From: an uncultured Dysgonomonas sp. | GTDB lineage: Bacteria; Bacteroidota; Bacteroidia; Bacteroidales; Dysgonomonadaceae | Assembly (NCBI GenBank): GCA_900556485.1 | Contig: USOX01000001.1 | Coordinates: forward strand, 554,100 to 618,099 | DNA: 64,000 nucleotides | Direction: 5' to 3' | In this document: positions 26,040 through 33,771 of the stretch, piece by piece | Position numbering within the stretch: position 1 is the first letter of the stretch | Layout: every line of letters starts with the position of its first letter | Notes under the pieces: generated by a model | What the model was told of the DNA's origin: nothing | What the model saw: the letters and a program-made list of their open reading frames with translations, nothing else | Databases searched by the model: none | Made by a program: the position numbers and the translations under genes

Positions 26040-27287
26040 ATGATAAACGAATTGAAAGTATCATTTTACCTGAAAAGGGAAAGCAGACTTGAAAAAATCA
26101 GTAATGGCGAGAATGTAGCTTATCCCATTATCGGGAAAATCATCATCGGAAACAGCATTGCCCAATTCAGTACCAAACTGAAAATAGAAGAACGCCTCTG
26201 GCATGTCAAATCAGGCAGGGCGACCGGAAAAAGCCGTGTCGCTGTAGAACTTAACCGGGAGATTAATTCTATTAACCTTAGAATCCATTCCCATTATAGG
26301 GATATCTTAGAACGTACCGGAACTGTAACCGCTTTGGATGTAAAGAATGCCTATCAGGGTATCGCATCAGAACAGAAAACCCTGCTTGTCCTGTTCGGAG
26401 AGATGATGCGGGAGTTCCATTCAAGAATAGGTATAGACCGCTCCGCTTCCACCTATCACAGCTACCGGAAAACACACAAACACCTCGAACGCTTTATCCG
26501 GGAAAAGTATAAAGTTCAGGACATACCTCTTGTTCGGTTGGATTTATCTTTCATTGAATCGTTTGATTTTTATTTGCGGGTAGAACGTGGGTTGAATCCG
26601 GGTTCAACACTTATATGCACCATTTACCTACAGAAAGCAGCACGGTTAGCCCTGCACAGGAATCTGATCAGCCGTCCGCCATTTATGGGATATAAGCCGG
26701 AAAAGCCCGAATTGCAAAAACGTTCACTGACAAAGGAAGAACTTGAACGGATAATATCCAATCCTATCGAGTCCGCAAGCCAGTGTCTTATCCGGGATTT
26801 ATTTGTCTTTGCCTGTATGACAGGCATATCCCATGCTGATTTGAAAAATCTCACATGGAAGAATATCATCACAGAAGAGGACGGCAACCTGTGGATTTCC
26901 ATGTCAAGGCAGAAAACAGGCGTACCCTTTAATGTGAAACTATTGGATATACCTATCCGGATTATGGAAAAATACAAGGGGTTGGCAGAAGACAATCATG
27001 TATTTCCGGTATTGGGGCAAAGCAGGATTAACTATGTATTAAAAATTATTGGCAAACATTGCGGAATAACTACCCCTCTGACCTTTCATCGAGCCCGCCA
27101 TTGCTTCGCCAGTCAGGTCTGCCTGTCACAGGGCGTACCCATTGAGACCGTCAGCCGCATGTTAGGACACCGGGATATCCAAACCACCCAGCGGTATGCC
27201 TGTGTTAATAATGAGAAGATAGGGAATGATATGAAACTGTTATCCCAAAAGCTTGCCGGCAAATTCAACTACATGGAATCAAAATAA
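26040..27287 (+). CDS. tyrosine recombinase/integrase (first of tandem pair)
   Basis: 415 residues from the ATG at 26040 (a GTG at 26031 is an alternative). Arm-binding N-terminus (about 1-90), SAM-like core-binding domain (about 120-220, STYHSYRKTHKHLERF), catalytic domain to the end. The His-x-x-Arg box is FHRARHCFAS, the late His is in LGHRDIQTTQRYA, and the nucleophile is that Tyr. The position of the first catalytic Arg is occupied in TGISHADLKNL by a non-Arg residue, as known for IntDOT-type enzymes. It catalyses integration and excision, and is followed after 20 nt by its paralogue. Confidence 0.92.
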   Translation: MINELKVSFYLKRESRLEKISNGENVAYPIIGKIIIGNSIAQFSTKLKIEERLWHVKSGRATGKSRVAVELNREINSINLRIHSHYRDILERTGTVTALDVKNAYQGIASEQKTLLVLFGEMMREFHSRIGIDRSASTYHSYRKTHKHLERFIREKYKVQDIPLVRLDLSFIESFDFYLRVERGLNPGSTLICTIYLQKAARLALHRNLISRPPFMGYKPEKPELQKRSLTKEELERIISNPIESASQCLIRDLFVFACMTGISHADLKNLTWKNIITEEDGNLWISMSRQKTGVPFNVKLLDIPIRIMEKYKGLAEDNHVFPVLGQSRINYVLKIIGKHCGITTPLTFHRARHCFASQVCLSQGVPIETVSRMLGHRDIQTTQRYACVNNEKIGNDMKLLSQKLAGKFNYMESK

Positions 27288-27307
27288 TAATCAGAAAATA
27301 TATAATC

Positions 27308-28543
27308 ATGGAACATAACAGAAGTACATTCAGCATATTATTCTACCTCAACACAAGTAAGAAAAAGAAATCCGGTAGATGCCCGGTAATGGGGCGCATC
27401 AGTGTGGACGGAAAAAGTACGGCATTCAGTACAGGAATGGATATCCTGCCCGGTGAATGGGATGCGAAAACAGGATTGGCAACAGGCAAATCCAAAGAAG
27501 CAAGCGATAACAACAGGCAGATAGGGAAACTCCAAACACAATTAGCCCGGCATTATAAAAGTTTGGTAGAAAGCAATGGTTATGTAACTGCCGAAGCCTT
27601 GAAAAATGCACTCCGGGGAATCGGAACAAATCAAAACACACTGATGCAGGAATTTGCGGAACTGGTAGAAGAAAAACGTAAAAGTGTCGGGATAAAGATT
27701 CAGGCAAGTACATTCTCCGGGTATGTCCCGGCATTTAAGCATATGAAAGATTTCCTACAGCAAAAGTATGGGGTAAGTGATATTCCTTTCGGGCAGGTAG
27801 ATATTTCCTTTATTGAAGCCTATTCCCGATATCTCAAAATAGACTTGCGGATGATGCCCAGAACAGTAAAGTCCCATATGATTCCTTTTCGAACATGCGT
27901 AACGAGGGCTAAACATAAGGGATTGATCCGGCAAGACCCTTTCTTTGACTATACCCCTGAAAAAATAATCCCAAAACGTCCATGGCTGACTATTCGAGAA
28001 ATTGAACGTTTGATGCAGGTACATACAAAATACGCGACATGGAATTTCACACGTGACTTGTTTATTTTCTCGACCTTTACAGGTATAGCAATTGCAGACT
28101 TGAGAAACCTGAAACATGACAATATCCAACGTCAGGAAGACGGTAGTCTGTGGATCGTGTTGAACAGGCAAAAGACCGGAACGACTTCTTATATTCCAAT
28201 GCTGGATATTCCAATCCAAATAATGGAAAAGTACAGGGATTCGGAATTTTCCGGAGAAGACGGACGAGTTTTCAAATTGCAGACCCGGGTAGTTATGAAC
28301 TGGCAACTCAAACGGCTTGCCAAAGCTGCCGGAATTGACAAACGGCTGACCTTCCACATGAGCCGTTTTTCCTTTGCAACAACCATTTGCCTCTCACAAG
28401 GCGTTCCGATTGAAACACTTAGCCAGATGATGGGGCATTTATCTATCAAGACTACCCAAATCTATGCCGAAATTACAAGAACAAAAATTGACGAGGATAT
28501 GACTAATCTGGCGGAGAGGATTCAGGGGCAGTATGAATTTTAA
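27308..28543 (+). CDS. tyrosine recombinase/integrase (second of tandem pair)
   Basis: 411 residues, paralogous to the preceding integrase over its whole length: arm-binding domain (FSILFYLNTSKKKKSGRCPV), core-binding (STFSGYVPAFKHMKDFLQ), catalytic domain. The His-x-x-Arg box is FHMSRFSFAT and the last box is MGHLSIKTTQIYA with the Tyr nucleophile. The first-Arg position reads TGIAIADLRNL, again without the canonical Arg. Tandem recombinases may act as a heteromeric pair or one may have become regulatory. The transcript ends at a clear terminator. Confidence 0.92.
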   Translation: MEHNRSTFSILFYLNTSKKKKSGRCPVMGRISVDGKSTAFSTGMDILPGEWDAKTGLATGKSKEASDNNRQIGKLQTQLARHYKSLVESNGYVTAEALKNALRGIGTNQNTLMQEFAELVEEKRKSVGIKIQASTFSGYVPAFKHMKDFLQQKYGVSDIPFGQVDISFIEAYSRYLKIDLRMMPRTVKSHMIPFRTCVTRAKHKGLIRQDPFFDYTPEKIIPKRPWLTIREIERLMQVHTKYATWNFTRDLFIFSTFTGIAIADLRNLKHDNIQRQEDGSLWIVLNRQKTGTTSYIPMLDIPIQIMEKYRDSEFSGEDGRVFKLQTRVVMNWQLKRLAKAAGIDKRLTFHMSRFSFATTICLSQGVPIETLSQMMGHLSIKTTQIYAEITRTKIDEDMTNLAERIQGQYEF

Positions 28544-28571
28544 TAAGACCAGATAAGAAGATTGCAGATAG

Positions 28572-28604
28572 AGCCGTTCCATAAAAGGGCGGCTTTATTT
28601 TTTT
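28572..28604 (+). terminator. intrinsic terminator of the integrase operon
   Basis: AGCCGTTC / GGGCGGCT stem (8 pairs, two G-U), loop CATAAAA, then TTATTTTTTT. Confidence 0.75.
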
Positions 28605-28718
28605 ACATTAAATACCCTCTCCATATTAGCTGCTGGAAACAACCAATCCCAAGCATATTTTTTTCCTTTTTTTATTTGATATACTTTTTCTTCATTCAGG
28701 GAATAGATAAGGCAACAC

Positions 28719-28770
28719 TTTTTAGAAATTTACTCTTTCGACAAGGGAGAAAGGAAGAAATTTCTAAAAA
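28719..28770. repeat. 13-bp perfect inverted repeat
   Basis: TTTTTAGAAATTT (28719-28731) and AAATTTCTAAAAA (28758-28770) around 26 nt, followed by the small hairpin CCGCTTGCGG. It lies between integrase and relaxase 3' ends, which converge here, so it may be a minus-strand terminator for the mob genes or a recombination site. Confidence 0.55.
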
Positions 28771-28837
28771 CCGCTTGCGGCTTGGTGTTTCCGTTCTATT
28801 ACCTGTGTGTATTTTTGTATTTCAAATGAATAAAGGA

Positions 28838-29740
28838 TTACCGCCTAAACCCTCGTTTCGGCTTCTTCTTTATTTTTTTCTTCATTGGAATCTGTTCGTC
28901 CTCTGTATTTCCAATATCAGGAGTAAACAAGCCTAATGCAGAGGATAAACTTGTATCGGGGAGATTGAAAGAATGCTTATTATCAGTTATTTCTGCCTGC
29001 TTATCTGCATATATGCCGACCTTCCTATCCGAATCTATTCTTTTTCCTTCATCGGTTATCTGTCGTTCTTGCATGTTAAGTTGGTTGGCAATCGTTCCGT
29101 TCTTCATCGTGTTGTAGTATTCAAAGGATTCGGATAGAGGGCGACTGTAAGCGAATAGCTTATCAAAACCTTTTTCCGCTTGTTGAAACATGTTCTTTCT
29201 ATCAAAACCGCCTTTGATCGCTCCTTTCTTGGTATTCTTATGGTTGGTAAGTGGCGATAGCTTCTTTTTATTACTCTGGTCTTTTCGGCTGACAATCAAA
29301 TGACAGTGCATATTCAATTCATTATTTGACCTATCCCTATCGAAATGTATTTTGCCGTAGAATTTTATATCTTCTGCCGATAGTCCTTTGTTGAAGTTCT
29401 TGGCATATTCAGGAATTACTACTTTACGGATATACCGCTTCATGCCTTCGGCTTGTTCCTGTTCTGTGTTTCCCATTGCTCGAAGTTCTTTTTCTGACGG
29501 ACTAACGTGTATAGCGTAAAACTTAGCATCCGTTTTCAGGAGTTGTCCGATATTACTGTCTATATCTTTAATGACTTGGGATTTATAGATATTATCTTCC
29601 GTCAGGTTAAAAAAACCTTCTGTATAGATTCCCTGCTCCATACGTTCCAAATCTTCATGTTCCATGTACGAGGCTAATTGTCGGCTACTTCCTGCATTGT
29701 TGTATGTGCCTTTGGATGGTGGCGGGAAATCTATATTCAT
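28838..29740 (-). CDS. BtgB-type relaxase / DUF5712 mobilization protein
   Basis: 300 residues. Begins with a MobB-like N-terminus (PSKGTYNNAGSSRQLASYMEHED). The metal-binding histidines of the relaxase fold are in ELNMHCHLIVSRKDQSNKKK, with an upstream FYAIHVSPSEKE strand. Tyr residues in the first 45 positions are candidates for the DNA nucleophile. The C-terminus is a Lys/Arg-rich tail. It would nick oriT and carry the strand to the conjugation pore. It is the second gene of the mob pair and directly abuts the upstream BtgA stop codon, so translation is coupled. Confidence 0.8.
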   Translation of the reverse strand: MNIDFPPPSKGTYNNAGSSRQLASYMEHEDLERMEQGIYTEGFFNLTEDNIYKSQVIKDIDSNIGQLLKTDAKFYAIHVSPSEKELRAMGNTEQEQAEGMKRYIRKVVIPEYAKNFNKGLSAEDIKFYGKIHFDRDRSNNELNMHCHLIVSRKDQSNKKKLSPLTNHKNTKKGAIKGGFDRKNMFQQAEKGFDKLFAYSRPLSESFEYYNTMKNGTIANQLNMQERQITDEGKRIDSDRKVGIYADKQAEITDNKHSFNLPDTSLSSALGLFTPDIGNTEDEQIPMKKKIKKKPKRGFRR

Positions 29741-30328
29741 TTATTTTTCGTTAATAAGGTTGATTATTTCAGCCTTTAGGTTCTCTTTCCGTTTGCCATC
29801 CATTACTCCACAAGTAGCCAGTTCCGAATAGAGGGAAACCAGTTGCAGAAGTTTATTAGTATTCCGTTGTTGCACTTGGGAAAGATCATTAATCTGTTTG
29901 GCTTGGTTATTAATTACGTTTGCTACCTTGCCGAACTGTTCATCCAGTTTCTTCAATACATTGATAAGGTTTTCATTTGAGGTCTTTATCTCCAAATCAA
30001 CTTTTTCGGACAATGATTTTACAGCCGTATCGAATTTACTCGCTATCGAATGGCTCGTCCGTATCATCGGATTGAGTTCTTTTTCCTCGTAGTTTCGGAT
30101 AAAGCGGATAACATCATCCTGCCGTTTGTTAATCTTGGCAAGTTCCGACTTTACCGATTCGGGAGCGTCCGCAGGGTTGATGTGAGCTTTCTCCAGATAC
30201 AGAAAAGCCAACTTTACTATTTCCCCTTTTTTCAGCGAATAGCGTTTGCATAGTTTTTCGATAAGTTTATCCGTTGCACTCTCTATGGCAATTGTCGTAA
30301 ATACGATATTTCGATTCTGTTTTGTCAT
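29741..30328 (-). CDS. btgA: BfmA/BtgA-family mobilization protein
   Basis: 195 residues from the ATG at 30328 (MTKQNRNIVFTTIAIESATD); an upstream in-frame ATG at 30427 would add residues from the AT-rich oriT-proximal DNA and is not preferred. The N-terminal IAIESATDKLIEKLCKRYSL and KGEIVKLAFLYLEKAHI form a ribbon-helix-helix-like DNA-binding domain. A long coiled-coil (about 75-170) follows. BtgA proteins bind oriT and help the BtgB relaxase. The neighbour order matches known Bacteroides mob modules, and the candidate oriT lies immediately upstream. Confidence 0.82.
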   Translation of the reverse strand: MTKQNRNIVFTTIAIESATDKLIEKLCKRYSLKKGEIVKLAFLYLEKAHINPADAPESVKSELAKINKRQDDVIRFIRNYEEKELNPMIRTSHSIASKFDTAVKSLSEKVDLEIKTSNENLINVLKKLDEQFGKVANVINNQAKQINDLSQVQQRNTNKLLQLVSLYSELATCGVMDGKRKENLKAEIINLINEK

Positions 30329-30428
30329 AGTTATAACTATTTTATAGCTATTTATATATTTAACTTGCTGATATAGAATTGTGTAACAATTCAAGTTATA
30401 GCAAGTGTTATAACTGTGCTTTAACATA

Positions 30429-30595
30429 AAGCACTAAAGCCGAAGGCTTTGCCCCGCAGGGCAAGAGGAAGAACAGGACGAAGTCCAGTTCCCTCTTGCT
30501 TAATTCAGCCGGATTAATGCTGCACGGAAGCAGCGTTGTTCCGGTTGAATGCGGAGCCTTAACAGGAGGCGTAAACTAAAACAAGCCTCCGTCGT
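30429..30595. other. candidate oriT: hairpin-dense GC-rich region
   Basis: Five stem-loops in about 165 nt between btgA and the excisionase-like gene: AAAGCC/GGCTTT (30436-30450); GCCC/GGGC (30451-30462); GCAAGAGG/CCTCTTGC with an inner GGAC/GTCC (30461-30499); ATTCAGCCGG/CCGGTTGAAT with an inner GCTGC/GCAGC (30503-30550); and GGAGGC/GCCTCC (30565-30590). Position upstream of a relaxase operon and clustered palindromes are typical for a transfer origin. The nick site is not identifiable. Confidence 0.55.
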
Positions 30596-30629
30596 TTGCT
30601 CTATTCTGCTTAAATCATAAAAAGCAGAA

Positions 30630-30986
30630 TCATTCTTTATTTTCCTCGTTTTCTTCCTTATCTTTGGGCTTCGGGTGCTTCTTTTCAAAGTCCTTCCATG
30701 TTTGAAAATCCATGTGCGAGCGTACAAACTCCCGAACATCGGAAGTGCGGTAATAGGTTTTATGACCAACCGCAAAATAAGGGAGTTTCTTACTGGCTCG
30801 GTATCGTTGGAGAGTACGGTACGACACTTTTAAGAGAAATGCTAAGTCCTGATTGTCGAGTAACTTTTCGTCAGGATCGAATACTTCGTTGGTATTCATC
30901 ATGGATTTTATATCTTGCCCAATTTCACTCAATTTTTTGGATAGCTTCTGCATCCACATCTCAAAATCTTCGTTATTGATATACAT
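30630..30986 (-). CDS. helix-turn-helix excisionase-like protein
   Basis: 118 residues. The central HTH_17/MerR-like domain is LLDNQDLAFLLKVSYRTLQRYRASKKLPYFAVGHKTYYRTSDVREFV (about 43-90), followed by a Lys/Glu tail. Bacteroides elements carry such proteins as excisionase or regulatory factors close to mobilization genes. It is likely to bend DNA at att sites or regulate the mob operon; no direct evidence chooses between these. Confidence 0.8.
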   Translation of the reverse strand: MYINNEDFEMWMQKLSKKLSEIGQDIKSMMNTNEVFDPDEKLLDNQDLAFLLKVSYRTLQRYRASKKLPYFAVGHKTYYRTSDVREFVRSHMDFQTWKDFEKKHPKPKDKEENEENKE

Positions 30987-31070
30987 ATTGCTTCATTTTT
31001 CAAATTAATACTCTTTATTTTCAATCGATTGACGAAGCAAAGGACGGCAGAATGGGGAAACAGAAAAAGA

Positions 31071-31088
31071 GGAGTAGTTAACTACTCC
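31071..31088 (-). terminator. palindromic terminator of the rteC-like gene
   Basis: GGAGTAGTT AACTACTCC, an 18-bp perfect palindrome. On the minus strand it lies about 50 nt past the stop and is followed by TCTTTTTCTG. Confidence 0.6.
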
Positions 31089-31136
31089 CCCGAAAGTTTT
31101 TCGTAATAATCTAATTATAAGAATATTGCAAAATGA

Positions 31137-31779
31137 TTATTTTTCATCTTGTTTATTCTTTCTTTCCTTATCCTGTCGGATTATGAGATTACGCAGGAAA
31201 TCGAGTGCTTTCGTTCGGTTGAACGGTTTGCGGTCAAAAACCTTTTCTTGCTGGTCGTAGATAGTGGCGAAACTGCAATTAAATATCTTTTCAAATGCTA
31301 CTGCAATTTGGTTTAGATGTGCGGGTTTTCCATTTCGTTGGAATACTTTCTTTGACAGGAAAAGAGCGACAACGATTTCCCCTAATGCAACAATCCCCAA
31401 ATCTTTCGACTTAGGGAGAATGTAAAGATCGGATTCAAATTTGGGTTGTTCGACTTGTGGAAATTGTTCGGGATAGCAGATTTTTAGGTTTAGCAATTTC
31501 AGTTCGGAATCAATGACCGCTAATACTTTTTGCAGATAGGCAAGTTTTAGGGCATTTTTCCCCCTGCTCGTACCGATGGAGTGCCTGTACTGCTACCAAC
31601 TCAATACGAGTAGTATTCAGTGTCCGAAAAATAATGGAGTAGTCTTTCTCGGACTGGGTGACAGCTTCTACTCTTTTCATAAAGCATCCATAGACACTTT
31701 GCATTTCTTCGTTTGTGACTGCCGAAGAGTCCAATAACAATTGGAAAATCTTCGTTTTCAATAGTTCGTTCATAAGCAT
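31137..31779 (-). pseudogene. RteC-like regulator, frameshifted
   Basis: Two overlapping reading frames make one protein of about 210 residues. The N-terminal part starts at 31779 (MNELLKTKIFQLLLDSSAVT) and reads ...LVAVQALHRYEQG; the C-terminal part continues in the other frame as KNALKLAYLQKVLAVIDSEL then the RteC-like LGIVALGEIVVALFLSKKVF and HLNQIAVAFEKIF. The switch falls in a run of five G and five A on the minus strand (plus 31555-31564). Removing one base restores one frame. RteC activates excision in CTnDOT, so its loss would impair mobility. A sequencing error or programmed shift remains possible. Confidence 0.65.
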
Positions 31780-31916
31780 AAATTTTAATAGTGAATATTA
31801 AGAATCAGACCGAAGTCCTGTTTCATGCTGTATGAATTTATCAACTGTCTTACTTGATATTCTTAATGAGAACCTACTCATTAATTTTCAGTTGTTGTTA
31901 CATTTTTTTGATTATA
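31780..31916. other. intergenic region upstream of the rteC-like gene
   Basis: Short gap upstream of the frameshifted gene; no promoter box or gene recognised. Confidence 0.3.
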
Positions 31917-32075
31917 TTAGTTTATTGTAAATGGTGTACTGACAAATTCTTTGCTCCCATCAATAAGCACTTCTTTCCAGACCCTATATTGCCCCGGAAT
32001 GTATTTTATCATAAGTATTTCCCTTATTTCAGAAGCCTTTATATAGGACATCCTTTTTGCAAATTGTAGCTTCAT
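31917..32075 (-). pseudogene. 52-codon ORF with an aminotransferase-like N-terminus
   Basis: Minus-strand ORF beginning MKLQFAKRMSYIKASEIREI. This closely resembles the extreme N-terminus of MocR/LysN-type PLP aminotransferases (FAxRMxxxKASEIREILK). The remaining 30 residues (IPGQYRVWKEVLIDGSKEF and so on) do not fit that family. I read it as a truncated remnant fused by deletion to unrelated sequence, lying between the cytolysin-like gene and rteC. It could instead be an unknown small protein. Confidence 0.4.
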
Positions 32076-32123
32076 ACCTCTTTATGCTATTATATGTTCT
32101 CAATGTACTTTTGGAAATCATTA

Positions 32124-33638
32124 TCATTCCGGAACTTTAAATGAAAAGTTTATAGGATTATTTGAATGATCCACGAAATTGTTTATTTGGAAATCAACCA
32201 TGTATATATTTTCCTTGGTGTTTTTGATCGTTTCTATATATGATGTTATAGCTTCTAAACCTCCTTTTTTTGTACCTATATCATGGTCATTGGAGAAATA
32301 GACGTGAGTAATATCTGCCGATTGGATATATTCCATTTCTTCATTCGTAGGCACTTCCCCTCTCGATACTTTGCTGACGATTTCTTTGATGGTGTGAGGT
32401 TCAACGTTAGACTCTACAATCAAAAGCCCGATTCGTCCATAGCTTATGGAGCTAACATACGAAACGCCTTTGGCTAAATCATTATCTCTTATTTTTTCTT
32501 TGATAAGATTTATTCCATAATCCATTCCGACTCTGAAAAGGATATGTTTGAATGAGAATATCATTCCGTATGACTTTGTCATTTCTTGTTGTGAGAATGA
32601 ATAACCGGATGCGAGTTCGTCGAGTTTAACTCCTAAGTTAATCATGCCTATCGTATGCAGTTGCTTACGTGTGTAATACTCAATACCGCCTCCGTCTATA
32701 TTTAGGGTTCCACTTTGGCGGGGATTCTGATCAATGATACTTTCAACAAAAGCATCTTGGGCTTCTCTTGATGGGGAGAAAGTGATGGTAACATTCTCTA
32801 TTCTTGCTGTTGTGTACACATCAATGGGATTGAATGTATATCCCGTAAAAAAAGGAATATCAATGTTCGATCCGGCATTATGACTGAGTAAATTTCCTAA
32901 ATAAATATCATTTTTTATGCTTGGGTTGACAAATAAGTTAGCGGCTTCAATCTCGTACTCTTCCCCTATACGATAACTTACCTTTTCGAATGAAAACATA
33001 GGAAGAGTTGGTATACGAACCACACCTTTCAGTCCCGGTTGAGTTATCTCCAGTGTTTTTCTTGCATTGTCGGCAGTGATTGTGAGAGAAGCCGATCTTC
33101 CTTCTGGCAGCTTGTTCTCCTTCACCTCGATAACGAGTTCGGCAGACTGCTCTCCGTATGTAGGATCTATCATAACCCAGCTGGGTACACCTGTGATTTG
33201 CCACGGACGGTTTGTTGTTAATTGTATCTTCTGTTTACTCCCCAGAATATTTATGTATACAGCTTCCTGTTCTAATTTTATAAAAGGAGCCAGCTCATTT
33301 ATCGACAGTTGTTCAACTTCTAAAGTCCGGCTTATATCACCACAGGTAAAAACCAGCGAAGTCGTCCGACGCTCATTTCCATCATTCGGATGGACAGTGA
33401 TAAATACTTCCATAGAACCTTCTCCTGAAATCGGAGATACTGCCATCCAACCAGGTATTTCCGAAATTTCCCAAAAACCATTACTCAATACATTTATAGT
33501 CTCTCCACCTCCTTCTAGGTCAATCGTTATGATATCTTTATCTAATTGAAGCGAATACTTTTCTTCATCGTCACAAGAAGCTACTCCTATCATGAATAGA
33601 ATGGGAAGGATCAATAACTGAATAATTTTAGTTCTCAT
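32124..33638 (-). CDS. BACON-domain lipoprotein with thiol-activated-cytolysin-like C-terminus
   Basis: 504 residues. Lipoprotein signal peptide with Cys22 (MIGVASCDDEE). Two BACON domains at about 28-112 and 118-200 (ISEIPGWMAVSPISGEGSME; ITGVPSWVMIDPTYGEQSAE). Residues about 320-504 resemble the pore-forming core of cholesterol-dependent cytolysins: SFKHILFRVGMD and, most clearly, VSYVSSISYGRIGLLIVES, which parallels the LVYISSVAYGR strand of pneumolysin. The membrane-recognition domain 4 with its undecapeptide is absent; the protein ends where that domain would begin. BACON domains may replace it in binding. It is divergent from a LuxR-type regulator. A surface lipoprotein acting on competing or host membranes is inferred. 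Confidence 0.8.
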   Translation of the reverse strand: MRTKIIQLLILPILFMIGVASCDDEEKYSLQLDKDIITIDLEGGGETINVLSNGFWEISEIPGWMAVSPISGEGSMEVFITVHPNDGNERRTTSLVFTCGDISRTLEVEQLSINELAPFIKLEQEAVYINILGSKQKIQLTTNRPWQITGVPSWVMIDPTYGEQSAELVIEVKENKLPEGRSASLTITADNARKTLEITQPGLKGVVRIPTLPMFSFEKVSYRIGEEYEIEAANLFVNPSIKNDIYLGNLLSHNAGSNIDIPFFTGYTFNPIDVYTTARIENVTITFSPSREAQDAFVESIIDQNPRQSGTLNIDGGGIEYYTRKQLHTIGMINLGVKLDELASGYSFSQQEMTKSYGMIFSFKHILFRVGMDYGINLIKEKIRDNDLAKGVSYVSSISYGRIGLLIVESNVEPHTIKEIVSKVSRGEVPTNEEMEYIQSADITHVYFSNDHDIGTKKGGLEAITSYIETIKNTKENIYMVDFQINNFVDHSNNPINFSFKVPE

Positions 33639-33671
33639 CTTAACATAAATTTAATGCATATATTTTAAATG

Positions 33672-33679
33672 CAAAGGTA
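33672..33679 (-). promoter_or_regulatory. -7 promoter box for the cytolysin-like gene
   Basis: Minus strand TACCTTTG, exact TAnnTTTG, 34 nt before the start codon. Confidence 0.5.
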
Positions 33680-33741
33680 TGACTGAAAGATGAAAAAGGA
33701 AAATTAACTATACTAAAGAATAGCTTTATTGATGAATTTAT

Positions 33742-33749
33742 TATCTTTG
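33742..33749 (+). promoter_or_regulatory. -7 promoter box for the LuxR-type regulator
   Basis: TATCTTTG, exact match, 22 nt before the ATG. The two divergent boxes lie about 60 nt apart, giving room for shared regulation. Confidence 0.5.
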
Positions 33750-33771
33750 TCGCTAACAAATAAAAAGCAAT

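Noticed and set aside
28562-28936. Plus-strand ORF of 124 codons after the integrases
   Set aside because: It starts in the terminator stem, is Phe/Leu-rich without a hydrophobic pattern of a real membrane protein, and overlaps the relaxase 3' end.
30500-30775. Minus-strand ORF of 91 codons
   Set aside because: It overlaps the excisionase-like gene in another frame and the hairpin array, and shows no domain.
31854-32069. Plus-strand ORF of 71 codons
   Set aside because: It is opposite to a better minus-strand reading with an aminotransferase-like start, and its own composition is Phe/Tyr/Cys-rich in the manner of antisense frames.
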